Source: an uncultured Hyphomicrobiaceae bacterium (GTDB lineage Bacteria; Pseudomonadota; Alphaproteobacteria; Rhizobiales; CALHAX01). Taken from it: DNA of 45,221 nucleotides. Where the stretch lies: NCBI GenBank assembly GCA_937931785.1, contig CALHAX010000058.1, forward strand, positions 1 to 45,221, written 5' to 3'. A model generated the notes under the pieces. The model made no database searches, was not told the DNA's origin, and worked only from the letters and a program-made list of their open reading frames with translations. Both the position numbers and the translations under genes were made by a program. Of this stretch, positions 25,623 to 32,415 are shown in pieces (within the stretch, counting starts at the first letter, position 1; every line of letters starts with the position of its first letter).

Positions 25623-26426
25623 TTACGGGCGATTGCGGGCGAAGGACAGCACCACATCGAGCGCACCGTGATTGTAGAGATCCACGTGGTTGCCTTGCGG
25701 AAAGATCTTCAGCATCTTCGGCTCTGCGGCGGCAGCAAAAACGGCTTCTCCCATACGAGAGGGGATAACCTGATCGAGCGCACCGTGGAGGACGAGAAGC
25801 GGGGCGTTGATCCGGGCGATCTGTTCGGCCACCGGGTAGCGGTCGGTGATGAACGGGCGAACCGGAAAGTAGGGATAAAGTTCTGCCGCACGGTCCACGA
25901 GTGATGTAAACGGCGAGTCTAGAACCAACCCGCCGATTGCAACAGATTGCGCGAGTTGCGTTGCGACCCCCGCGCCGATGGATTCGCCATAGACGATAAT
26001 CTCTTCTGGAGCCGTGCCGCGATCCCGGAGCAGGTCGTACACTTGTCGTGCATCGCGGGCGTTGGCATCTGCGCTCGGTGATCCTGTGCCACCGGAATAT
26101 CCGCGGTAGCTCATGATCATGATCCCAAGACCGGCGTCGTTGAGCGCTTGCAGGCGACCACCGCGCCCTGAGAGAGTTCCTGCATTGCCGTGGAAGTAGA
26201 GCAGCGTTGATTGCCCGGGTTGCGGCGCGGCCTGCCATGTTACGATTTTTTCTCCATCTGGCGTGTCGAGAATTTCTTCGCGGAACTGCGCCAATCCCAG
26301 CGTATCTGGAAGCGTGTGTGTAGGGTCGGGATGGTAGATCAGCTTGCGCTGCCCGAAATAGAGCGCCAGCATTGCCACCACGTAAATGATCGCGACGAAG
26401 ACGAGGACTTTTATAACGAACGACAT
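25623..26426 (-). CDS. Membrane-anchored alpha/beta hydrolase
   Basis: The product has 267 residues. One N-terminal membrane helix (FVIKVLVFVAIIYVVAMLAL) is followed by an alpha/beta hydrolase: oxyanion region YFHGNAGT, nucleophile elbow YGESIGAG, acid HGALDQVIP and histidine QGNHVDLY. The layout resembles Bem46/ABHD13-like serine hydrolases. The ATG at 26426 lies one base after the dioxygenase stop with AGGGG upstream, so the two are co-translated. The substrate is unknown; a thioesterase or lipase-like role would fit the neighbour. Confidence 0.88.
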   Translation of the reverse strand: MSFVIKVLVFVAIIYVVAMLALYFGQRKLIYHPDPTHTLPDTLGLAQFREEILDTPDGEKIVTWQAAPQPGQSTLLYFHGNAGTLSGRGGRLQALNDAGLGIMIMSYRGYSGGTGSPSADANARDARQVYDLLRDRGTAPEEIIVYGESIGAGVATQLAQSVAIGGLVLDSPFTSLVDRAAELYPYFPVRPFITDRYPVAEQIARINAPLLVLHGALDQVIPSRMGEAVFAAAAEPKMLKIFPQGNHVDLYNHGALDVVLSFARNRP

Positions 26427-26427
26427 G

Positions 26428-27153
26428 TTACGCCCCTGCTTCTTGTGGCAGAAACCACTGCAGGCCATCCGGCAGGTCACAGGTCGCAAAGTCGACATGT
26501 AAAACCCGTCTGCGGGTTGGTTTTTCCGCTGCATCAGATGCGTGGTAGGTCAATGCACGCATGGCAAGGATGTCCCCACATTCGGCAACGCAGAGAACAG
26601 GCTCTGCGGATTCCACCCCTTCAAGCAAGGTGGTGGTTTCAACCGGGCCATTCAACCACGAACACGGAATGATTTTCAAAACCCCGTTTTCAGGGCCGCA
26701 ATGATCCAGGTGCAGGCGGAGGGAAAACATCTGCTGGAGGATGTCCTTCGGTGGCTCGACATGCGGAACACCCGATTTCACAGTCCAATTGGTAAAACCA
26801 GATGCCTCGATCCGTTCCTTGACGGCAATGACACGATCTTGATGCCACCCAAGAGCCCAATTTCGTTTGGGGGACTTGTCAAAAGCGAGGATGCGGACCG
26901 GGCGCACGGTGGAACCGCCGAGCGTGCTGGCAAGCTGCCCGATTGCGCCAGTTTCCGAGATCAGGTTCCGCAGAGCAAGGCTCGGTGATGCGATGCGTTT
27001 GCCTGCGGCAAGACCATCCATCTCTGGCAGAAGCGTGTCACAGGCAGATCGCGTCACAATGCCAGCAAACACTGCTGCGCCGGTTTCCCTGAACTGTTCA
27101 ACCGGGTGGGGTGAAAGCGACACAGTCCGCTCCGGCATCTTTTCAGGCGACAT
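26428..27153 (-). CDS. Phytanoyl-CoA dioxygenase family protein
   Basis: The product has 241 residues of Fe(II)/2-oxoglutarate-dependent dioxygenase. The facial triad is visible as WHQD (H and D) and a distal histidine in LTYHASDAA; the 2-oxoglutarate arginine is likely in RRRVLHVDF. GCAVFAGIV-type N-terminal helix features are present (AAVFAGIVTRSACD). It probably hydroxylates a small molecule or acyl chain. The start is uncertain: ATG 27153 is chosen, since upstream codons to 27216 are non-conserved and Arg-rich; ATG 27138 is another option. It precedes the hydrolase with a one-base gap. Confidence 0.85.
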   Translation of the reverse strand: MSPEKMPERTVSLSPHPVEQFRETGAAVFAGIVTRSACDTLLPEMDGLAAGKRIASPSLALRNLISETGAIGQLASTLGGSTVRPVRILAFDKSPKRNWALGWHQDRVIAVKERIEASGFTNWTVKSGVPHVEPPKDILQQMFSLRLHLDHCGPENGVLKIIPCSWLNGPVETTTLLEGVESAEPVLCVAECGDILAMRALTYHASDAAEKPTRRRVLHVDFATCDLPDGLQWFLPQEAGA

Positions 27154-27250
27154 CGGAAACGTTTGATCTGCGGCCCCGCTCGGCGACAGTCTGGACCTTG
27201 CGGCCGCGTGACGCAAGCTTGTTCACGGTGTCGCGTGAGGCGCCGATCCG

Positions 27251-27266
27251 ACGTTCGGCCGAACGT
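27251..27266. repeat. Perfect 16-base palindrome
   Basis: ACGTTCGGCCGAACGT is its own reverse complement. It lies in the 177-base gap between the dioxygenase start and the cytochrome oxidase subunit IV stop, about 100 bases upstream of the dioxygenase ATG. It could be an operator for a dimeric repressor or part of a terminator for the upstream gene, but no U-run follows. Confidence 0.5.
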
Positions 27267-27330
27267 TCAGCGGACACAGTGACAAGATCCATCATCCATC
27301 GTGCAGCCGCGCCGTGTTCACGCCTCGGCG

Positions 27331-27474
27331 CTAGACGAGAAATACGGCCATCAGGATCAGCAGAACGATCACCGCGGCGGTGCCCCAGATCGTCACCTTG
27401 ATGAACCCGTCATAGGTTCGCACGTGTTCCTTGTAGTCCATGGCCTCGTGGCCTTCAGATGTATCAATCGACAT
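27331..27474 (-). CDS. aa3-type cytochrome c oxidase subunit IV
   Basis: The product is a 47-residue protein. AMDYKEHVRTYDGFIKVTIW is the family signature, followed by one membrane span of about 18 residues (GTAAVIVLLILMAVFLV). This is the small alphaproteobacterial aa3 oxidase subunit (COX4_pro_2, PF07835), which packs against subunits I-III. GGAAAG precedes ATG 27474 at a good distance. The other oxidase genes are not in this window, so it is encoded apart from at least part of the complex. Confidence 0.92.
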   Translation of the reverse strand: MSIDTSEGHEAMDYKEHVRTYDGFIKVTIWGTAAVIVLLILMAVFLV

Positions 27475-27668
27475 TGGTCTTTCCGTTCGTCAGAATCTGC
27501 TGTCTGGAGCGTGATATGGCGTTCTCGCAGTAAAGCCAAGTCAACGGTACGGTAATTTTGCCGCAACCTTGCGCGTTGGCATGTTGCACATGGCTCAGGC
27601 GTCGATACAGTTTGTTGAGGATTGTACCTGTTGCGCGAAACTGTCGAGATAACCCGGTTTTTTTCATT

Positions 27669-28124
27669 ATGACCGATTTCACTGCCAGAGACCCTGATTT
27701 TGAAGTGCGCGTCAGGCGGAGCTTTGCGCGGCAAAAGGCCATGGCAACGCTTGGGGCGTCGCTCGACACGGTCCAACCTGGCGCTGTTTCGATTCAAATG
27801 CCGTTTTGTCAGGCGTTCTCACAACAGCACGGCTTCATGCATGCGGGGGCTGTGACATCGATTCTGGATAGCGCCTGTGGTTACGCAGCCCTCTCACTCA
27901 TGCCATCCGGAACTGGCGTGCTGACCGTTGAATTCAAGACCAATCTCCTCGCGCCGACTGTGGGAGAGCTTTTCATTGCATATGGCAGTGTGATCAAGAG
28001 CGGCCGCACCTTGATGGTTTGCGAAGGGCGGGCAATTGCACACCGCGAGGGCCACGCGAAAGACATTGCGTTGATGACGGCAACCATGATGGTGATGTCG
28101 GCGCAAGACAGCGTTCAGGACTAA
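27669..28124 (+). CDS. PaaI-like hotdog-fold thioesterase
   Basis: The product has 151 residues. QQHGFMHAGAVTSILDSACG is the hotdog signature (HGG/HxG region with the following helix), followed by GTGVLTVEFKTNLLAPTVGE. These proteins hydrolyse acyl-CoA thioesters. ATG 27669 is selected over upstream in-frame codons to 27558 because homology starts there. Its stop overlaps that of the converging ABC1 kinase gene. The substrate is unknown. Confidence 0.88.
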   Translation: MTDFTARDPDFEVRVRRSFARQKAMATLGASLDTVQPGAVSIQMPFCQAFSQQHGFMHAGAVTSILDSACGYAALSLMPSGTGVLTVEFKTNLLAPTVGELFIAYGSVIKSGRTLMVCEGRAIAHREGHAKDIALMTATMMVMSAQDSVQD

Positions 28125-29524
28125 GCAGATTGCGGGCGTTCTGCCGGTAACGGAACCCCCGCCTGCGTGAACATCTCGACCTGCCGCGCTGCCAGTTTGT
28201 CTTCGTCAAAACCGTCGATGAATTCATTGAACATGCGATAATAATTCAACTCAGACTGAAGACGAAGGAACACGCCGCCAAGCCCGATCGCCGCACGGTC
28301 CATGAATACGAACTCGCGGGGAACCTTGACGGGACCTTTTTCGCGTAACCCCTTGTGCACTTCGAAGGCCTGCTTGCGGCCGTATTCTGCGGGCGATGAG
28401 TTTTCGTCGATCTTGCGGACCTTGTCGTCAACCAGCGGGGCGTAGATGAAGCGCGCCCAGATGGTGAGAATATCGATCAATTCATTGCCGAGGCCCTTGA
28501 ACCCCCACGTTTCGAACGCGTGCACGATGCGATCGCGATCGTCGTGCAAAACACCGAAATAGAGATTGATCACCCCGCCGACAAACCTGGGCTGGAAGGT
28601 ACGGATACACCCGAAATCGAGCAGGTTGATGCCTTGCGCGGGTGCGTCCGGGCCGTTTGAGCGCACCGTGTAGTTGCCCATGTGCGGATCGCCGTGGATC
28701 ACACCATAGTTGTAGAGCGGAAGCCACCATGCCGAGAACAGGGCACAGGCGATCTGGTTGCGATCCTCGAGTGGTTTGTCGAGCCAGGTCGCGAGGGGAG
28801 AGCCTTCAAGCCAGGTCATGGTCAGGAGACGTTTGGTCGAGAGGTCGGTAACAACATCCGGCACATCGATGAGCGGGTCGTTCCGCAGAATAGTGCTGTA
28901 GAGCGCGATGTGGCGGGCTTCGAGCTCGTAATCAAGCTCTTCGCGCAGGCGCTCGCCGATTTCTTCTCCAATTTCGGACGGATCAATCGCGCTGTCCATG
29001 CGGCGATAGAAAGCGAGTGCGATCTCAAGTTGATTGAGGTCGGCCTCAACTGCTGACTGCATTTCCGGATATTGCAGTTTGCAGGCGAGCAACTGGCCGT
29101 CGTGCCCCGTTGCGCGGTGAACCTGGCCAAGGGAAGCGGACGCGGCGGCTTCGCGCTCGAACGATGCGAACTTTTGCTGCCAACCGGAGCCCAGCTCTGC
29201 CATCATGCGACGCTTCACGAAGGGCCATCCCATCGGTGGGGCCTGGCTTTGAAGCTGGGCGAGTTCTTCGGCGTATTCGGCGGGCACGAGATCGGGGATG
29301 GTCGACAGCATCTGTGCGACCTTCATGATCGGCCCCTTGAGGCCGCCGAGAGCCTTGGCGAGCGCCGCCGCGTTCTTGTCGCGGTCGACATCGCGACCGA
29401 ACAGGCGCGCACCTGCGACGCGGGCGGCGATGCCACCCACGTTCGTGCCAACGCGGGCATAGCGTCCCATCCGCCCGGTCAGGCGGTTGGCTTCATCGTC
29501 GCGGGGAGATGACGGATCGGACAT
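28121..29524 (-). CDS. ABC1/UbiB-family atypical protein kinase-like protein
   Basis: The product has 467 residues. The N-terminal KxGQ-like motif appears as IMKVAQML (A in place of G); the Ala-rich nucleotide loop is AAASASLGQVHRA; the invariant lysine is in LACKLQYPEMQ; the catalytic loop region is VIHGDPHMGNY and the metal-binding DFG is LLDFGCIRTF. It is related to UbiB/ADCK proteins that support ubiquinone synthesis. The KVAQ variant and large C-terminal part resemble the ADCK3/4 branch more than E. coli UbiB. It lacks the C-terminal membrane pair of UbiB. No ubi genes are adjacent. Confidence 0.9.
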   Translation of the reverse strand: MSDPSSPRDDEANRLTGRMGRYARVGTNVGGIAARVAGARLFGRDVDRDKNAAALAKALGGLKGPIMKVAQMLSTIPDLVPAEYAEELAQLQSQAPPMGWPFVKRRMMAELGSGWQQKFASFEREAAASASLGQVHRATGHDGQLLACKLQYPEMQSAVEADLNQLEIALAFYRRMDSAIDPSEIGEEIGERLREELDYELEARHIALYSTILRNDPLIDVPDVVTDLSTKRLLTMTWLEGSPLATWLDKPLEDRNQIACALFSAWWLPLYNYGVIHGDPHMGNYTVRSNGPDAPAQGINLLDFGCIRTFQPRFVGGVINLYFGVLHDDRDRIVHAFETWGFKGLGNELIDILTIWARFIYAPLVDDKVRKIDENSSPAEYGRKQAFEVHKGLREKGPVKVPREFVFMDRAAIGLGGVFLRLQSELNYYRMFNEFIDGFDEDKLAARQVEMFTQAGVPLPAERPQSA

Positions 29525-29555
29525 GGGGGATATCTGGTGCTCTGCGAAAGAAGTA

Positions 29556-29954
29556 TCAATCTTTGTCTACGTCAGGCCAGTTGTCGCGGATCCATTGGGC
29601 GAGGATCATTTCATCAATTTCTCCGGCTGCGAGACTGAGGATGGCGGCAGCGGCCTCTGCTTCAGGTACCTGGAATGCAATACCATTCTTTCTCAAAAAG
29701 ACGACCAGAGCCAAAAGTGACGCGCGTTTATTGCCATCTACGAAGGGATGATTTTTGGCGATGCCAAATGCATACGCTGCGGCCAGCACTGCCAGATCCT
29801 GCTCATTTTCGTAGGTGAATTTGTGAAGAGGACGGGCCACCGCAGATTCCAATGCGCCTTCATCACGAATTCCAGCAGGACCGCCATGAATAGCAAGCTG
29901 TTCAGAGTGGAAATTGGCGACCTGGCGCGCGGTGAGCCACCGCGGTACGATCAT
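29556..29954 (-). CDS. doc: Doc-type toxin (Fic/Doc family)
   Basis: The product has 132 residues of Fic/DOC fold. The catalytic motif is HPFVDGNKR (H69-R77); GGPAGIRDEGALESAVARPL is the Doc N-terminal signature. Doc proteins phosphorylate elongation factor Tu and stop translation; most read HxFxDANKR, whereas this has DGNKR as in Fic AMP transferases. It overlaps the antitoxin by 4 bases (ATGA). It is the second gene of a toxin-antitoxin operon and lies 31 bases downstream of the ABC1 kinase start in opposite reading order. Confidence 0.88.
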   Translation of the reverse strand: MIVPRWLTARQVANFHSEQLAIHGGPAGIRDEGALESAVARPLHKFTYENEQDLAVLAAAYAFGIAKNHPFVDGNKRASLLALVVFLRKNGIAFQVPEAEAAAAILSLAAGEIDEMILAQWIRDNWPDVDKD

Positions 29955-30175
29955 TTGGCGAGCTCATGAAGTGCATTTTTGTAGTCTTTCATGGCTTGTC
30001 GGGCTAATTCCATCGTCTCATCGTCATCCTGATTATAGGGCGTAAGCCTAAATGAGCGATCAGGTTCCTCGATCACGTTGAGTGTATCGCCCTGTTCTAA
30101 TCCCAACCGTGTGACGAGTTCTTTCGGCAGGATGAGACCTGTCGAGTTTCCAATTTTCTTGATTTCGAGTTTCAT
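29951..30175 (-). CDS. AbrB/MazE-type antitoxin (SpoVT-AbrB domain)
   Basis: The product has 74 residues. KIGNSTGLILPKELVTRLGL is the swapped-hairpin AbrB DNA-binding domain (residues 7-26), followed by GDTLNVIEEPDRSFRLTPY. The acidic tail (DDDETMELARQAMKDYKNAL) is likely the toxin-neutralising region. GGAGG lies seven bases before ATG 30175. It sits upstream of the Doc gene as an antitoxin should, although Doc is classically paired with a Phd antitoxin. It probably binds the palindrome at 30193-30215. Confidence 0.9.
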   Translation of the reverse strand: MKLEIKKIGNSTGLILPKELVTRLGLEQGDTLNVIEEPDRSFRLTPYNQDDDETMELARQAMKDYKNALHELAK

Positions 30176-30192
30176 AACGTCGCCTCCGAACC

Positions 30193-30215
30193 ATGTTGTA
30201 CATTTTGTACAACAT
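30193..30215 (-). promoter_or_regulatory. Palindromic operator of the toxin-antitoxin operon
   Basis: ATGTTGTAC at 30193-30201 and GTACAACAT at 30207-30215 form a perfect 9-5-9 inverted repeat, 18-40 bases upstream of the antitoxin start. It overlaps the proposed -10 region, as expected for autorepression by the antitoxin dimer. Confidence 0.75.
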
Positions 30216-30232
30216 TTCGTGCAGATTGTCCA
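30204..30232 (-). promoter_or_regulatory. Proposed promoter of the toxin-antitoxin operon
   Basis: On the minus strand TGGACA (30232-30227) is followed after 17 bases by TACAAA (30209-30204). This is a fair -35/-10 match lying between the oligoendopeptidase stop and the antitoxin start, and overlapping the inverted repeat. Confidence 0.45.
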
Positions 30233-30246
30233 ACTGGCGAAAGACC

Positions 30247-32097
30247 CTAAGCCTCCATCGCTTCCAGTTCGTCGATCATGCGTTCGATCACGCCGAGGCC
30301 CATGGACCAGAAATCAGGGTCGCTGGCGTCGAGGCCGAATGGCGCGAGAAGTTCCTTGTGATGTTTCGAGCCGCCAGCACGAAGCATGTCGAGATATTTT
30401 TCCGCAAAGCCGTCTTCTGCGCCTTCGTAAACGGCGTAGAGTGAGTTCACGAGGCAATCGCCGAACGCGTAAGCGTAGACGTAAAACGGTGAGTGAATGA
30501 AGTGCGGAATATAACTCCAGTACGTCTCATATCCTGGACGCAGGTCAACGGATGGCCCAAGACTTTCGCGCTGCACCTCCAGCCACATTTCCCCAAGCTG
30601 ATCAGACGTCAGTTCGCCATCGCGTCGGGCTTCGTGAACCTTGCGTTCGAAACAGTAGAACGCGATCTGGCGGACCACCGTGTTGATCATGTCCTCGACC
30701 TTTTGCGCGAGCATGGCCTTGCGCTCCGCGCCGTCACCCGCCTGTTCCAACAGCGCACGGAACGTCAGCATCTCACCGAAAACACTGGCGGTTTCGGCGA
30801 GCGTCAGTGGTGTCGGGGCGAGCAGCGGACCCTGATTGTTGGCAAGCACCTGATGAACGCCGTGCCCAAGTTCGTGCGCCAATGTCATGACATCGCGTGG
30901 TTTGCCCATGTAGTTCAGCAGAATATACGGATGCGCGCTTGGTACCGTGGGATGTGAGAACGCCCCAGGTGCCTTGCCGTCCCGAACCGGCGCATCGATC
31001 CAGCCCTTGTCGAAGAACGGTTCGGCGACCTTGGCGAGGTCTGGTGAGAACGCGCGGTAGGCCGACATCACAGTGCTGCGTGCTTCAGGCCAGTCGATCA
31101 GACGGTCCGACGTTTCGGGCAGAGGTGCATTGCGGTCCCAATGGGCGAGCTTGTCCATGCCCATCCATTTGGCCTTCAGCGCATAGTAGCGGTGCGAGAG
31201 GGCTGGGTACTTTTGCCGTACAGCCTCGACAAGAGCGTCCACGACCGGCGCTTCGACCCGGTTTGCGAGATGGCGTGAATCGGCCACATCTTCGAAACCG
31301 CGCCAGCGATCCGAAATTTCCTTGTCCTTGGAGAGCGTGTTCGTGATCAGCGTGAACAGCCGGATATTTTCTCCGAACACCTCTGCAAGCGCGTTGGCTG
31401 ACGCTTCGCGCTTCTTCGGATCGGCATCCGAGAGGAAATTGAGCGTTGGTTCGATGGCGAGTGTTTCACCGTCGACCTCGAAGCGAAGCGCTGTCATCGT
31501 TTCATTGAAGAGACGATTGAAGGCACCGCGTCCGGTGGTCGACTTTTCGTGGAAGAGCTTTTCCAGGTCGTCGTTCAACTGGAACGGCTTTTCTTTCCGC
31601 AAATCCTGGAACCAGGGCTGATAGCGGGCAAGCTCACCCTGGGAAATTGCGGTGTCGAGCACTGCGTCGTCGACCCGGTTGATCTCGAGCTCGAAGAAAA
31701 TCAGATCACTGGAAATCGCTGTCAGCTTTTCCTGGATGTCACCGTAGAACTTTGCGCGATCAGGGTCCGCTGTATTCTGGGCGTAGAGAAGGCCTGCGTA
31801 AGAGCCAAGCCGCCCCAGAAGATCAGCCAATGCCTCGTAATCCTTAACCGCGGAACGCAATCCATCCGGCTTTGTCGCAAGTTCGGCCAACTTACCTTCA
31901 TAGTTGGACTTCAGCGTCGCGGCATCCTTCTGCGCGCGCTCAAGGTCGCGTGTCACATCCGGCGAACTTGGGCTCGGATATAAATCCGAGAGCGCCCAAA
32001 CCGGCATGTCGCCAAGTCCGGCTGTTGCCCCGGCCTCGTTGGCTGATGCCGTCACATGTGTGCATTGTCCAGGGTTCCGGCTGTGCGTGACTGTCAT
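30247..32097 (-). CDS. pepF: M3-family oligoendopeptidase F
   Basis: The product has 616 residues and is probably cytosolic. The zinc motif is HELGHGVHQ (H408, E409, H412); the third ligand glutamate follows in LAETASVFGEML. A C-terminal helical domain ends with DPDFWSMGLGVIERMIDELE, typical of PepF/M3B proteins. It cleaves short peptides of about 7-17 residues. AAGGGCAG is placed correctly before ATG 32097. The about 30 N-terminal residues before the first conserved WALSDLYP are non-conserved. Confidence 0.93.
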   Translation of the reverse strand: MTVTHSRNPGQCTHVTASANEAGATAGLGDMPVWALSDLYPSPSSPDVTRDLERAQKDAATLKSNYEGKLAELATKPDGLRSAVKDYEALADLLGRLGSYAGLLYAQNTADPDRAKFYGDIQEKLTAISSDLIFFELEINRVDDAVLDTAISQGELARYQPWFQDLRKEKPFQLNDDLEKLFHEKSTTGRGAFNRLFNETMTALRFEVDGETLAIEPTLNFLSDADPKKREASANALAEVFGENIRLFTLITNTLSKDKEISDRWRGFEDVADSRHLANRVEAPVVDALVEAVRQKYPALSHRYYALKAKWMGMDKLAHWDRNAPLPETSDRLIDWPEARSTVMSAYRAFSPDLAKVAEPFFDKGWIDAPVRDGKAPGAFSHPTVPSAHPYILLNYMGKPRDVMTLAHELGHGVHQVLANNQGPLLAPTPLTLAETASVFGEMLTFRALLEQAGDGAERKAMLAQKVEDMINTVVRQIAFYCFERKVHEARRDGELTSDQLGEMWLEVQRESLGPSVDLRPGYETYWSYIPHFIHSPFYVYAYAFGDCLVNSLYAVYEGAEDGFAEKYLDMLRAGGSKHHKELLAPFGLDASDPDFWSMGLGVIERMIDELEAMEA

Positions 32098-32415
32098 GTG
32101 TCTGCCCTTGAGTTGTGAAGTGGAGCGATGCGCGACCCAAAAGATGCAGGCGCAACACTGCGCAACGAATTGGTACCCGCGCTAACCCACCGTTTGCGCT
32201 CATGCAATGGGTTCGCGCCATTTTGAAGCGCTGTGCGCGGCGTGTGTTCCAAAAAAATGCATCAACAGCCCAAAAACATTCAGTGCGCAATCAGTTGTTT
32301 ACCGTTCTGGGCCACATTCACACTCAGGTATCAGTTCAGTACCGGCTGCGTACCCCCTGCCACTGTCTGGCGTTCGGGGGGATAGGCCGGAGTGTTGCGT
32401 AAAAGAGTAAGAGTA
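32098..32415. other. 318-base divergent intergenic region with a stem-loop
   Basis: No ORF with family similarity is seen. It separates the divergent peptidase and response-regulator genes, so it should contain two promoters, but I cannot place convincing -10/-35 or -24/-12 elements. An imperfect hairpin runs from 32178 to 32217: CGCG and AACCCA pair with TGGGTT and CGCG, with an inner TTGC/GCAA pair. It could be an operator or RNA structure. Confidence 0.4.
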
